From: Cubamyces lactineus
Lineage: Eukaryota; Basidiomycota; Agaricomycetes; Polyporales; Polyporaceae
Assembly (NCBI GenBank): GCA_022376465.1
Contig: JACDTU010000006.1
Span: 1,488,001-1,552,000 of the forward strand
Length of the DNA: 64,000 bases
Reading direction: 5' to 3'
This document shows positions 35,776 through 48,566 of the stretch, piece after piece. Position 1 is the first letter of the stretch, and each line of letters starts with the position of its first letter. The notes beneath the pieces are model-generated. The model worked only from the letters and a program-made list of their open reading frames with translations. It was not told the origin of the DNA and ran no database searches. A program made the position numbers and the translations under genes.

Positions 35776-35949
35776 GCTGGACACGTACAGCCTCGGTTCC
35801 CTCATTCAAGACGCCGTTGCAGCATTGACTCGGACAGCATGTATACATACCCACCACCCATTTGACCGTTTATTGACTGTACTAGTTACCTTGGATTGAA
35901 ACGACGAACGTGTCCCTTTGCTATCAGCTGCGATCTATCTGCCTTCTAC

Positions 35950-37519
35950 ATGACGTTCCGAATGAAGATGTCAACATGTAGCTACTGCGATCAAGCCAGC
36001 CATCAGAATCATGGAGACCCTGCGAAGATCAACGTCTGCGATGGCGAGCTCGACAATTTCCTCGACCTCTTCGCCCCGTCTTCCGTTCCGTGCCCTCTCG
36101 ACCCACCTAGCGAGCAAATCGCAGTAGATTTCGTACCATTGAAGGGCAAGGAAGTTCACCACTACGACCCTTTGGTGGGTCTCTCAATGTCTCGCAACTT
36201 CTGGCAGGGTACTCACAGTCTAGTAGATCACCATATTCAACCGCATCGTCGCCGGCTTCCCTAAGGCAAAGCGCCTTTCGTTCTGCAACACCCACTCGAA
36301 AGAGTTTCCCTTCCCTTTCTCCGCCTTTGCAGAACACCATCACAAATCCAAGCCTGACATCTACATCACTTTCCCCGGGGAGAAACCCCCTCTCAAGACG
36401 GAATCCCTCAATTGGTCTCGGTTTGCCATGGTGATGGAAGCCAAGTCAACCGCGCAAGAGGATGCGTTCGATACGAAGGCTGGTATCCTGCGGACTGACG
36501 CTATCGTTCAACTCGCTATCGGGGCCAGCTATTTGATGCTTGCACATGGCCTTTTAGCCGCATATACGATCGGTATCTACGGCGACATGATTCGCATCGC
36601 TCGGTTCGACCATGCTTGTGCGGTCGCTTCGAACGCGTTCAGCATAAAGACGAACGAAGGCCTCAGAATCCTACAGGATTTCTTCTGGAGATTCACTCAC
36701 CCAGCTCAAGGCGCCACTCTTGGATACGACGAAACTGTCACCAAAGTGACTTTCGACCACTGTCTCTGGCTTAGAGCGGCGCTTGGGGATGAGGCGACCG
36801 AACTTCTCCAAGGCGTTGATCTGTAGGAGGGTCGTGTAGTGGAGGTCTGGAGCGACGATCTGAAGGAGACCGAACCCACCCGGTACATCCTCTTCAAGCT
36901 GATTGACGTGAACGCTCGCTTCTTCTCTCGTGCCACCATGGTCTGGCTGGGTATCGGATACGACCCGGGGGGAGTCCCTCGTACTCCCGGGTTACGCATC
37001 GTCAAGGAGGCTTGGCGTCAGATCATTCGAACCCCCGAGAGCGCGTTCTATGAGCGCTTCGACAAGCACATTCCCCTGGAGGAACGCACTGGCCTTCCCA
37101 TCCTCGTCGGAGGAGGAGACCTCGGTGCGAGAGAAGTCGCCCACTGGAATTCCGCCAAGAAGCCCTCTACCAGAGTCCTCCGACCGCGCCAGAACACAGC
37201 CGCACCTTTTGTGCACCCGCACCCGATGCATCAAACATTCACCTGGCGACTTACTGCGGGCGACGCAGCGAAGGTACGCGAGCATAGTCATATGCGGTTG
37301 GTCGTCGATACCGTCGGGCGGCCTCTGTCTCGCTTCAGGAGCACAAAGGAGCTTGTGACGGCGATGCGGGACGCAATCATCGGTGAGTATGTCATATCCA
37401 AAATCATGAACAGTTTGTACTCATACAACTCCTGCAGGTCATCGATTGGCTATGCTACGGACCTTGAATCTTGGGAGCGGGCGTCGGGCGGCCCTCGAAA
37501 TCGTGAGGATCTGACTTGT
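35950..37519 (+). pseudogene. FunK1 pseudogene, stop codon and lost C-lobe
   Basis: A tandem paralogue of the kinase at 33074-35775 with the same exon plan: exon 1 to 36174, exon 2 from 36227 to 37382, exon 3 from 37438. Exon 2 has 'MVMEAKSTAQEDAFDTKAGI' and 'GIYGDMIRIARFDHA', but codon 36824-36826 is TAG where the intact copy has an Arg codon before 'EGRVVEVWS'. After 'GHRLAM' exon 3 departs from the family and ends within about 20 codons, so the HRD loop, activation segment and C-lobe are missing. Two independent lesions make a functional kinase unlikely. It abuts the convergent kinase at 37672. Confidence 0.88.
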
Positions 37520-37671
37520 ATGCGTGTGCGGGCTGGCATGTGATGTGCAAGTCGTCAGTCGGCACAATCAGAGCCACGGAGATGATCATGAGAAGTCAAT
37601 GAGACAAGTATACAGTACGTGATAGATACAAGGTACAGTGAAATCTACAAAAACCCGAACAGTGAGCCCTC

Positions 37672-40354
37672 CTACTCCGCTTGCGGTGCTTGCGACTGCG
37701 TCAACCGTGCCGGCATGCTGTGGTGGGCAGGAGCAGCTACCGTCGTCTTGCGACGTTTCATCGTACGCGCAGAAGCGCCACGCGCATTGACGAGAGGGAT
37801 CTGTGGCTTATAGTTTATTGGGATGCGATCGCCGACTCTGTCCGTCTCAGACCAGCGTTCTGACCGGTAAGCGGTCGCCAGGGTGCCCAACATGAAGTTG
37901 TGGTCTGCTAGCAGCGCAGCGTCATCCTCTTCGGCACGAGTGGGACGATCATCTTCGCGCGGTGCGCGTCTCTTGTTCTTGGCCGAATGATACTGCGTGA
38001 TGAGGTCTAATTCGTCAGGATCTTGTGAATCCACTTCAGAGATAGTCGTAGTTTTGGAGGCGGTGGGCAAGGGCGCGCGGGGAGTGTCTGACGCGGCATT
38101 TCTCTGCTTCTTGGAGTAGTCTTGAACCTTGTAGTACGCTTTGAACATCGGAAGAAGCTCGCCGAAGATGTCGTCCATAGCGGACCCGAACGTGATTGGC
38201 ACGTCCTTCCGGGCCTCCAACTTGCCAGCTGTCTGGACCACACGCAGCTTCCTCGCACCGCATGTGTAGACGCCGCCCTGGAGGGTGTAGGAATCGAAGT
38301 AGCTCTCAATGAACTCGGCCGGGTCCTCGCAATCGGAATTGAGATATCGGACGGAGAAGTAGAGCAGGACGTGGAGGTACGACTCGAGCTCGTCGGGAAT
38401 CTCTACCGTCTTAGGGTTTTCCGTCAACATGCCTACAGAGAGGAATTGCCAGGTTCCCTAATAAGCAAGTATACTGTCAGAGCGGTCATTCACCAAGAGG
38501 GTTGAAAATATACCGTTCTGGGTGGCTGACGAGGACGAAGAAGCGGTTCGGGGTCATGTATAGGCTTTGACAACTCCCAATCCGCGAGAAGTCCTTTCCA
38601 GACGCATTGCCCCGATGACTTGGTGTGCGTCAATGTCGGTAGAATGAGTATATTGCCGCTGCTGATGTCCCGATGAACAATGTTGGCTTTTGTGACGGCA
38701 CTCCTGTGTGCTGCGGAGTGTGTCAATTCTATACCGACGTCCGTAAACCGATGAAACGTACCTTTCACGCAGTCCATGATGATGGATACAAGCTGCTTCC
38801 CTTTACGGAAATCGGAGAGGGGCAGAGCGACTTCTTCGACGACAATTCGATAGTGAGCATGTCGTCGAAGGGTGTACTCCTCCAGACCGCCAAGCGTATC
38901 TTCCTCCTCCAGCTCAATCAGGGAACGCTTCCGTGATTTTGTCGAGGATGACGGAAACGGGTCTACAAGGGTTCCCGAAGAAGAGACCTCTGACGGCGAG
39001 GCGGTCGAAGGAAGAGGTCGTTGGGCTTCCCAGATATCCGGAGTGCGTGTCTTCTGGTTTCGGACGTCGCCATGGCAAACCAGGGTCGGTACGTTGACCA
39101 CACCATGTGCGTTCAACCTACTGAGGACGACCCCCTCAGGCTCCATACGTTCGTAGTCAAGACGCCAGGCATCCTTCAGCCACACGAATCGCTGAGCCTG
39201 GATGTCCCAGGCTACGAAGCCCTTCGTTCCACGACATGCCATCCCGTGGGCGTAGAAGGAAGGTTTAGCGATGAGGAAGATACGCGTCGTATCGCCGTCA
39301 GAAACCTCGACGCGGTAGCGAGGCCAATTGGAGTTCACTGCATCCCGGAACTTGTCCCGCACATGCTGGAAGACAGGGCGATCCGTCTTGAGCTCGCTTG
39401 CTTCCAAGCGGCGCTCCTCGCTCGCAATATCATTCGGCGAATCCAAAGCCAGAAAGTCCATAAGGTTGTAATCTGTGTCGCCAGGACTGAGTCTGACCAC
39501 GCTAGGGTCCATCCCAAGTTGTTCGTCGGAGAGCAGCGACATGCGCCACAAGATCTCGCACAAGACTTGAGGCTGATCTACATAGTCGAAGGCGCGCGTG
39601 ACGACGGTGCCAGATCGATCCCAGCGAAGGACACGGACATTGCGATTGATGACGAGAATCATGAAGAGGGCGGTGCGATGCTGGACTCGGAAGACGAGCT
39701 CCGCGTAGTCGATGAGCTGCCCTCGGACTTCTTTCCGTGTCTCTGCGTCCGAGTCGAACCCATCGTCTTTCCGATCATCGAAGGGGTCTTGACTAGGGTA
39801 GTTACGTTTGAACTCGACTGTGACGAGCTGGTCCGCCCAGTGTGGACGCCCGTCGGTGGGTACCGAGTCGGCCTTGAATATCGCCGCGTCTGGCTTCTGC
39901 TTGAACGCGCCCATGTCCGTAACGTCAGGCTTCTCGGATGAGATGGACATCTTCAGGCCTGGCATGAGGTCATTGTCGTTGACTACGGCCACCTACGTGT
40001 TCTGATGAGTGGCGCGTCGCGTAAGCTAGAATAGTGGAGGAAACATACGAATCGCGCCTGGATATCCTGCTCAGTGAGCTTGTCGCCCGTGGCCAGCTGG
40101 TTGAAGATGTCTGCAGGCCATTGCGGACGCTCGTTGGCCGTCATACAACTAGGAAGAGGAAAGAATGTGTCTTGGAACTCTGCGACTTCCATGCGGACTG
40201 CTCTGTGCGCCATGTCTTCTACAGCTGCAATGCGGACTTGGTCGAGCGTAGCGAATTGTGCACCAATAGAGTTGACTCCTTTGAATTGAAGACCGTGGCG
40301 TACCGCGTTTCTTCCAAAGGCTATAGGAGTGCTTTTCACGTTAGAGAGCGGCAT
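37672..40354 (-). CDS. FunK1 fungal-type protein kinase, tandem paralogue A (about 839 aa)
   Basis: Exons 40049-40354, 38762-39992, 38514-38710 and 37672-38457 total 2520 nt. It opens MPLSNVKSTPIAFGR. Exon 2 holds the FunK1 upstream domain ('DQLVTVEFKRNYPSQDPFDD', 'LFMILVINRNVRVLRWDRSG', 'VCHGDVRNQKTRTPDIWE') and 'HAHYRIVVEEVALPLSDFRK'. Exon 3 has the catalytic loop HRDISSGNIL (near residue 526) and 'ADWELSK' in the DFG position. Exon 4 has 'ESYLHVLLYFSVRYLNSD' and the typical tail 'GASARTMKRRKT'. All introns match those of the gene at 48567-51267 in position and phase. It is intact by eye. Confidence 0.9.
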
Positions 40355-40665
40355 GGTGGAGAGGAAAGAGGATGGCGAAGTGACTTACCGGAAGTAGGTT
40401 GCTTATATGGGGGTTGGATGGGGGTTGTGGCTAGAGAGATGCGAGTCAAGTGACACGCTTTAGCCATGGGTTAGACTCCGACGCGTCACACATTATTCTG
40501 AGTCACGTACCGGGATGGGGAACAATGGGATGGGAGGCGCGACAATGGGCGATGGTGGTATGTGGCTAAGATGTTGAATGCGAAGCGCGCATGGTTTGAC
40601 CGCGTGCCGTGTCGGCAACGGGCGCGTGCCAAACCAAGCGCCGATAGGTATGGCTTGCCGCAGCG
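40355..40665 (-). promoter_or_regulatory. promoter block shared by kinase paralogues A and B
   Basis: The sequence just upstream of paralogue A (from the start codon out to about 40665) recurs upstream of paralogue B (51268 to about 51560). Shared motifs include GCTTATATGGGGGTTGGATG, GATGCGAGTCAAGTGACACG and the stretch CATTATTCTGAGTCACGTAC, with small indels. A TATA-like TATAT lies about 55 bp from the ATG. The two kinases are therefore probably co-regulated. Confidence 0.65.
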
Positions 40666-40949
40666 CCTCTCCGACGTTCTCTTCACGAGTTCACTCCAGC
40701 ATTAACTCGAATCGCGGTACTTATACTTGATGGAACTGACGCGATTTCGTTCTCGGAACAGTTCAGCCAACAGACTTGGACAGACTGAGACGCGTTCTCC
40801 TTGTCGAATCAGGGTTAGGGCCAGTGCACTGCCACCAAACGGGCCAGAGTCCGAGGACACATGCTTTGTCCGACCCACTTCACTATGGAACTCCACCAGT
40901 GTAAACGCTTGGATCGTTTGGTTTGGCCATCTGAATAGCCTCACACCAG

Positions 40950-41470
40950 GAGACCGATGAACGATATCTTCTGCGAGATGCTTCCACTATCAAGGCCCAC
41001 TATGCCATTCAGGGCTACCTGAACGAACAGCGGAGTGGCATCATTAGCCCAGATCGCCCTTCCAGAACCAACGACTCTCAGGCTCCCAAGCCGGCCGCTT
41101 CTTCTAGCGTAGCCGCGCTGTCATTGAAACTCATCCACAAGCAGTTCTCTCAGTCCCATCGTGTCACACGCTCCTCACGACCATCTCATAGCGGGGAATG
41201 CCTCAGCGTGAAGCCGTCGCTTGCACAGGAGGCGAAAGCCGCACTCATTGCTGGTCATGATCACATGATGAACGTTCTCTTGTGTGCTTGCGGAAAGGAC
41301 GATTGGGGACAGGAGGCTGGTGATCGGATGCCAGTCGTATATACACCGCAATACTTGGTCGTAAAGCGTTTCAACACGGCGAGTACCGTTGACTTCAGCT
41401 CGTGTATGTCGAGTTTTACGGTACGGTATACGCAGTCCGAATCCGCGAAGCCTAGGGTAGGGCGGTGATT
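40950..41470 (+). pseudogene. FunK1 C-terminal remnant
   Basis: A decayed piece of the paralogue A/B type. 'MNDIFCEMLPLS' corresponds to 'MDDIFSELLPVF'. After a one-base shift 'KAHYAIQGYLNEQRSG' corresponds to 'KAYYKVQD', and 'AALIAGHDHMMNVLL' with 'GDRMPVVYTPQYLVVKR' corresponds to 'AALLADHDFVLSTL' and 'KDRVPIDYKPQVPLA'. The tail is lost. Its orientation is opposite to both paralogues, so it is a separate, older copy. Confidence 0.7.
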
Positions 41471-41924
41471 TGGTGGTGTGTTTCCGTTGTCATTATCCCA
41501 TACTCTGCGCACCTTGCTCATGTATATCTCAGTTTTGCTCTCGAGATAATCTCCGTTGAATTAAATCGGTACTTGACAGCATTGCAGCACTACTTATTGA
41601 AGGAGTAATCTATCTTCGTTCGCATCTATTGCTCACGTTCAATTCTCTCTCAAGAGTTGAAGCCTAGCAACAGGTAGAGCAGCCGTGGAATACACCAGCA
41701 TATAGTGTTCAATGGCCGGCTTCTGATATGCACGATTCCTCCTGGATTCAACTGTAATGCTTGCAACACCGACATACGGATACTCCTGCGGACTGCTTCA
41801 GATAGTGTCGAGGAGACGAATCAGGGATGAAGCGTATGGTCTTGATAGATAGATGACAACACTATGTAATACAGTTGTACAACAGCGAGAGTCCACACAA
41901 GAGCGCGAGCAGGAAAGCAAGACA

Positions 41925-43501
41925 TCACGCAAGCTCAGCGAAGCCAACCGAGTTGTCGTCTACGGAGAAGACAGTGTACACGTTCTTCATGAAGCTGAGA
42001 TGGTCGTCAGTAAACCGTTTCGATGTAGTGCACATTCAACATAGACGGATCACTCACGTGTCACCGAGAAGCCAAGTCGAATCACCCAGGCCGAGGTTGC
42101 CGCCGGAGAGCGCGCCAACGCACTGGCTGGAGCCTTGCTCGGTCTGACCCAGGTTAAAGCTAACGAGTCGATATGTCAGCTACAATGCCCCGCACAGCAA
42201 GTTGTAGTATGACGTACTCATCGGCGCTGACGGTCCAGCTCTTGCCGCCCCAGCTGAACGCGACTTCGGGGACGGAGTCGCAAGGGAACGAGTACAGGCC
42301 CTGCTCCTCGTCGTACACCTCCGAGCCCCTGACTTGCCTCCAGAATGCCTCGGCCGCATCCGGGGGCGCGGTCATGATAGTGCTGCCCGAGTCGATGACG
42401 GTGTCAAAGCCGGACGCGGCGGTCTTGCCGTTCAGAGTGACCTTCGCGCCGCCGATCTGCCAGTAACCCTTAGAGGAAGAGAGCTTGTGGGACTCGATGT
42501 CGCCCGAGTAGAGGTCCGAGTTCGTGCCGCCGATGAAGAGCTCAGAGCCAGACTGGCCAAGCTTGAAGGAGAACACGCCGTCGGACACGGCGCCCTGCTG
42601 GACGGCAGTGTTGAAGAAGGGGTTCTGGGTACGAGCCATAAGTTATTTTGGTGGCTAGTCGGATGAGTGTGGAACCACTACGTACGTGTCCGAGCTGGGA
42701 GATTGCTGGGAGGCCGAGACCAAGAAGACCGTCGGCAGGGTCTTGCTCGAACTCAGAGGACTCCTGTGTCACGGCAGCGAGGTACTGGCCAGTGACCGTG
42801 ACGCCGCCGACGGTGACTGAACGAGGAACTATCAGAGCCGTGTCGTGGCGATTTCAAAGCAGAATGACTCTTACCAGTATCAGTGTAAGGAGAGCCGGAA
42901 GCGGTGGAGCCATCTCCGTAGCTGATGCGGAAGGAGCCGCTCTTCTTGCTGCTGGAAGAGGACTTGGACGGGTTGTAGGTTTTGTGGCCCTGGCAGCTTC
43001 GGCAGGACGACGACGGGACCCAAAGGTCAGATGAGCCAGTGTCGAAGTCGATCGTGAAGCTCTGCGCGGGGCTGCCGATGCTAATCGAACCCGTCCACTC
43101 GAGGTCGTCCTCCTGGTCAGTGAGCTTGACAGCGCCGCGCTTCTGAAACGCCGCGGGCACCGTCGCCAGAGGCTGAATCTCGGCACCCTCAGGGAGCGCG
43201 TCGGCACCCAAGTTGTTCTGGATGTTGATCAAGTTCTGGCGATGCTTGCTGTAAAACGAGGCGAAAGGTTAGTGTCGGAAGTAGGGATGCACCAGTGTAA
43301 TGAACGCTGTGCGCACTTCTTCAGCTTGACAATTTCCCGGACGGCCTTCTCGTGGTTGAAGGTGCCGTCGGTGTTCTTCAGGGAGCCGCGCTTCTGGAGG
43401 GGGATGCTGATGCCAGAAGCGGGGGATGGCTCGCGAGCAACGGGCGTCGCCGAGGCGAGGAGGGCGAGAGCAACGGTGAGGAGAGTGGCCTTGCAGAACA
43501 T
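41925..43501 (-). CDS. secreted pepsin-like aspartic protease (polyporopepsin type, 422 aa)
   Basis: Six exons: 43317-43501, 42875-43248, 42686-42816, 42218-42624, 42058-42159 and 41925-41994 (1269 nt). The start MFCKATLLTVALALLASATP is a signal peptide. A propeptide with dibasic sites (LQKR, FQKR near residue 98) follows. The mature enzyme has the first active-site motif DFDTGSSDLW (Asp near 131), the flap 'SYGDGSTASG' and the second motif VIDSGST (Asp near 308), then a short 'WLLGDTFMKNVYTVF' C-terminus. This is the A1 family and most like the milk-clotting proteases of polypores. The protein is expected to be secreted and acid-active. All catalytic residues are present. It interrupts the FunK1 locus. 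Confidence 0.92.
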
Positions 43502-44605
43502 GATGGCTACGGAGGTACTGGAGCAGAACCCTGAAGAGATCGTCGAGGCTTGGAGAGCAGGAGAGAACCTGTTGTCGAACTCGGTGGACCTGTAAGGCTT
43601 TTATACGCAAAAGTGGAAGAATATGCTAGCTTCACGTGAAGTGGCTAGCGATGCACCCTTGTGGCGTTGGGAGCAGTGCACATGGCAGGCGTCGGGATTC
43701 CGAGATGATTGTTGTCGACTAGCAGCGTCAGATCCCTACTTGCTCATGACAGTTGCGTCGGGAAACGGACTGACCGACGGTTGCAGCGATGGACCTGCGC
43801 GCTACGTCGATGCGAGCACATTGTCTGCGCACTGCAATGCACCAGATACGATGTAAGTCGCGCGTGTCTCCTAGGTAAGCGCGGCAAACATGCTGATCGT
43901 ATCCTGCGTCCGGGGTTAGAGAGGCTGTGCATGCTATAAATACACCGATGAACTGCTGGTATGTGGTCAGTTGAATCAACTGTTCGTCGTCGGCATGTCT
44001 ACAAAGGAACATGTAGACCGTCTCATGTGAGGGATTTTACCGTTTGAACGTACAGCAATCCCGATTCAGACCGTCGATGAGAGGCACCAGTCAAAGTTGT
44101 TGCAAGTAACGCCACCTCGACTTGTTGGAGGATTCACATGGAATTTGACGATCCTATTATACCTGTCTTAATCACCTTAGTGTCAATTAACGTCAGCACT
44201 GTGCACCCGTATCACATTCAGAACGCGATGTGAGTAGAGGCATACTGGAACGCACCATAGGGCAATGCCTAGTTCCGGTGTTGTATTAGGCGCCTATCGT
44301 GCGACTGCATGGCACTGATGTCAACATGCTTCAATCGCAATACTCCACGTGTGCTCGAGGAGCACGGCGTGAGTGGAAATCCCGACCTCGGAGACAGCGG
44401 GATTTCGTTAGGTATTTGTTGGAACTCATGAGTGATGCACCGGTCATGTCCATCTCCCGCGCGCTCGCAACCATCGGACTCAGCATTGAACCTTTGATGA
44501 CCGTATCAAACAGTTCCGCAAGCGTCCAATCCATTCTAAAGATATCGCACCAGGGCTCTTTGGCTTCTTCTCCCGAGTTCTCTCGCGACCACTCAACAGA
44601 GATCG
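43502..44605. other. intergenic, no gene seen
   Basis: The 43502-43650 part is the protease promoter (TATA-like TTTATAC about 95 bp upstream of its ATG). The rest holds only short frames. Confidence 0.45.
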
Positions 44606-46108
44606 CTAGCATACGTCTTCCGACGACTCCACGTCCGCACGTCTCAGCTCCGGCGATAGGCGTAGCGAGTAGTCCGTCTCCTGCTCAATCGTCCGCGTGA
44701 CGTTCATGGTAATCGCCCGTGGCGGATACGCTAATGGCGGCTTACGCATCGTTGGTCGCCGGCCCACGAAGTCGAGGCCGACGCCCGCGATCTGCGACCA
44801 GTGGAACCCCAGCCCGACGCGCACGACGATAAGCATGAAGGAGATGCCCGTCGCGGCAGGGATGCAGTGGAACGCGAATGCTTCGAGGAGCGAGTTCGCC
44901 GCAAACGCTGTGACGAAGAATATCATCCAGAACCTGCGGCATGGAGCCATGTGCTTGTCAGTACCCAAGAGAAGATAACTGAGTTGCGGACTTACGTGTA
45001 GAAGGCCGCGCTCTCGATGAAAATGACAAGCGCCTCCTATCGGGGTTGTCGACCAACTTAGTCAGCCCCGGTTGTTCAGCGACTGAGCGATCTACGCACT
45101 GTAACTGTCAGGCCCATACCGGAGAAGGCATGGCCATGCTTCATAGCCCTGTTACTCGCCCATATCCGATATGCGATCGTTCCTACACACGGAGTGATAG
45201 GTCAGTTGCGTAACAAGGGGTACTGCGGTGAGAATCCGTACCTGTGCCATACAAGTTTGTGCTAGAGGGAACATTAGAATGTCATCGTAATCGCGGAACG
45301 GCACGTCACTCACGCAAGGGTGAGCGCTGCGCTCGTGATCACGCGCGCTCGAGCAGCATTCATGAATATGCTCTCCATAGGCATGTAGGATGCGAACAAC
45401 TGCACAACGCTAGCCCCCAGGGCTAAAATTACCATGAGCCCGAGCTATGTAACGAGGACTAACAGGTACTCACCGATGTAGCCCAAGGTACAAAGGGCCG
45501 GGAACACGATGAATGGCCATCTACGATCCCATACGATCCATATGCGATACGTCTGAGCCCAGATGATTGTCCTCCTATCAGACTTTGAAGGACGCGCAGT
45601 ATATGGCAGATGCGAACCAAGATAATGTCTCCTATGATGACAGACGTCACGACGAGGGCCGTCGCTACCACTTGCGTTGGCGCTTCGACCGTCAAGTAGT
45701 AGCCCATGGGATCTCCGCCACCCTCGTACGTCAGGAAAGCGTCGAAAGTTCTACGTACGGTAATGAGCCAATGCTAAACAACCGAGGTAAGAGCCACGTA
45801 GACATTAGCACCGTGAGAAACATCGAGTGACAGAAACAAGCACATACTGAGGTCACCGTCATGAGCAGGAACATAGTCGCGACGAAGAGCGGGGATGTCC
45901 ATATCCTGTCAGATAAACACGACCGGCCGCTGAGATTGCTCGAGCGGTTACTATGGCGGCCGACCAGGACCGCGAGCGAAGTCATCGCGAGGACGAAGAA
46001 GATTCCAAAAAGTGCGCTCTCGATGCAGGCCAAGGCAAGGTTGACGCCAATGGCCGACATCGAGGAGCGAGGCATGAGCCTGCTCATCCCACTGATGATC
46101 GAAGACAT
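44606..46108 (-). CDS. multi-pass (about seven TM) membrane protein, basidiomycete-expanded family
   Basis: Eight or so exons join into one chain. Exon 1 ends at 45848 after TM1 'ALACIESALFGIFFVLAMTS' and TM2 'WTSPLFVATMFLLMTVTS'. Then come 'RRTFDAFLTYEGG' with 'ATALVVTSVIIGDIIL', then 'YRIWIVWDRRWPFIVFPALC', then 'LMVILALGASVVQLFASYM', a tiny exon 'TNLYGT' into 'GTIAYRIWASNRAM', then 'EALVIFIESAAFYT', and the last exon 'FWMIFFVTAFAANSLLEAF' with 'ISFMLIVVRVGL'. The order of motifs (GD..L.YR.W.VW, YRIW..NR, E..A.YT) is that of the large mushroom families of about seven TM helices often annotated with DUF6533/6534-type domains. Ligand and function are unknown. The C-terminal tail is cytosolic-like and acidic. 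Confidence 0.7.
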
Positions 46109-47736
46109 AACTGTGGACGCCGGCGCACCAAGGAATCGAGATACGAGAAAGACTCGCTGGTGGTTACAGGACGGGGACAGGCGCTACGCACGTTGGCGGG
46201 GAAGCCCTTTATGTGTCGGTCAGGGGTATCCCGGAGCTGTCATCCATACAACCGGCGCGAGACCGCCCATGTTGAGCTGTACCACACCTTCGCGCTGCGA
46301 GTACGGTGCGTCTTGTACGGGTCGGGGTTCTCGGTGACCTACTCGATTCTAGGCGGACGGTATAATAGCGGTATGGGAAATTCACTATGATCATCTCCGT
46401 CATACATGGCGTACCCATAGATCCCGTAAGATGGACTTACTGCGCGCGCACGCCACTATTCAGACTCTCTGGCCGTAATGCCGGTTATCTGAGCGGCCGT
46501 GGGATCCATCGTACAGAGATAGAGCCTCAGCAACGCGGTAGGTTTTGCACTCTTTTCCGCACCCGAGGAAACGTGGGAAGCATTGTTGACTATGCGGAAG
46601 AAACGTCGGTAGGCCCGAGGATAGCGCTTGCGAGACAGCGAGTCTCAAGCTTCTGAACAAGCTTCAGACAGGGAAAGCCCGCAAGTGAATATGGTAGAAG
46701 AGCAAGCCGACCAAGTAGAAGTGGTCGTGTACGGAGGATGATGTCTGACATAGAACGACCATTGAGCAAACGGATACTGAGGGTGAGCGAGATGGTCGTG
46801 GTCGATAACAAAGGTACAGTGCTTGGCGCAGCAATGCAAGCCATTTGCGTTTCGGTGGCAGTGCGGGGATTGGCGCCATAAGCGCCGAGTACATGTTCAT
46901 CCGGATGCAGCTACCACGCTTTCCTCAGGCTCGACCATATTGACTGTTCGTACATCACGAAATGTGTGATTCACATAGACTCATGGTATGACACCGTATC
47001 ATCTATGTGCAGAGGCGAGCCTACGAACACGGGTGAGCACTTGAAGCCCGAGTCCCAGTCAAGTACTTACCCACTAGGGATTGTACATAGTGAAGGGGTT
47101 TGGTCCCTTACCATGGACGTGAATCGCGGCTGTGTGTCAACATTCCATAAGAGCCAGACCTCTGAGTTGGTGACCGACTGCAGGAGTTAGCCCCACGGCT
47201 GCCTTGAAGGACGTTGAGCTCATATCTCCTTCTACACCAGGAATAGTGTGAGAAACACGTTTACCACGCAATCTGCTGCGGTGTGCATCAGTTGTGTCTT
47301 CGGTGTCTCTCTTCTGTGGTCAATCGGAACCATCTAGATTGCGCATGCTGAATCGTGCTTATGTATAGAGCCCTCCAAGATAGGCTTGGTCTGCATTGTC
47401 CATCCGTCTGTCGCATTCTCAATGACGGCGCTATGCTGTCTTGCATGTTGCGTGTGATCAACCAACAGGTATTGTCAGAGACTAATCTCATCGGTGACAA
47501 GCGGAATACCGCGAGGCTTTCGCTACCTCTAAGTCCGGGTCGGGGGTACTTACTATGGTTTTTCAACACCGACACATATGCTACCCTGTTGTTGGATGTA
47601 TGCCTGGGAGATTTGCCGACGGAATGTTGCCACGATCATCGGCCGCCCTCTGTCGCCGCGGTGAAAGACGGATCCCTGGGCGTATACAACGATTCTACAC
47701 TGGTGTTTTAAAGGATCGCCCGAGGGACGATGTAGC
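46109..47736. other. intergenic, no gene seen
   Basis: Several short frames on both strands, none with splice support or a recognisable domain. Confidence 0.4.
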
Positions 47737-47741
47737 AAAAA
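47737..47741 (-). terminator. Pol III terminator (T5) of tRNA-Phe
   Basis: Five T on the minus strand start 6 nt after the tRNA 3' end, as expected for Pol III termination. Confidence 0.75.
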
Positions 47742-47746
47742 TTCAT

Positions 47747-47819
47747 TGCCAGGAGCGTGGATTGAACACGCGACCTCCAGAACTTCAGTCTGTTGCTCTC
47801 CCAGCTGAGCTATCCCGGC
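47747..47819 (-). tRNA. tRNA-Phe (anticodon GAA), no intron
   Basis: The 73 nt fold into a full cloverleaf: acceptor GCCGGGA / TCCTGGC (one G-T pair), D arm GCTC AGCTGGGA GAGC, anticodon loop CTGAAGT with GAA at 34-36, variable AGGTC, T arm GCGTG TTCAATC CACGC, discriminator A. Internal promoter boxes TAGCTCAGCTGG and GTTCAATCC are present. Position 27-43 is an A-G mismatch. No intron is present. Confidence 0.95.
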
Positions 47820-48566
47820 GATATAGGCAAAGGCTCAATTGCTGCCTCAACCGTGAATTGACTCAAGAGACGACTTGAGGAGAACTAGTAGACTGGCATG
47901 TCTACTCCGCCTGTCTTCGTTACTTCTCCACGACACAGATGTGGAACCGCGCTCATCCACCATCTAATCAAACTGGACATGATGACTTCCGTGGTCTACC
48001 CAGCACGAGTCTCAATATTAGATTCAGGAATCCTGTAGAGGTGAACACCCTCATACACCTTCGTTTTGCTACGGCACAATGGGCAGTGCTCAGCTTGAGT
48101 TCACGACGCCGTACAGTGGGTATCCGTCTTACTCTCCAGCATCTAAGACTGCATGCGACCAAAGCAACGTCCTCGCGCTCGTAGCAGAGGATATCTCCGC
48201 CATCCTCGGAGGGTCATATCCGTTACTCAAAGCGGACGAATTCTGGCCTCGTCGCGAGACATGTAACGAGCATCTCTTACCGTAACTGCAGTTCGACGTT
48301 TCTACAGTCAATACCCCCGCGCCTTTCTGCACCTACGTTCCTTTCGTTCGGCCCAATGGCGGCGTGGCTATATTCCATACCAAAGCGTAGGTGTATACGA
48401 CGAAAATATGCGACTCTTCGAACGATTATACATTTGCTTGCTTAGCGTGAAGACAGTTGCAACAAGACGGATGATAGTATGATGAAAGACAAATGAGACC
48501 AAGGTAAGCGAGACATACACAGCGAGAAGACTCGGCATACACAACGAAATCAAAGTCCGAATTGCG
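47820..48566. other. intergenic, no gene seen
   Basis: Short frames only. Confidence 0.4.

Noticed and set aside
38872..39941. Long plus-strand frames opposite kinase paralogue A (and 49931-50665 opposite B)
   Set aside because: They mirror the kinase exons and follow their codon bias in antisense; no start context or domain.
46209..46900. Possible second membrane-protein gene upstream of 46108
   Set aside because: Frames are short, lack hydrophobic helices in order and do not splice to each other.
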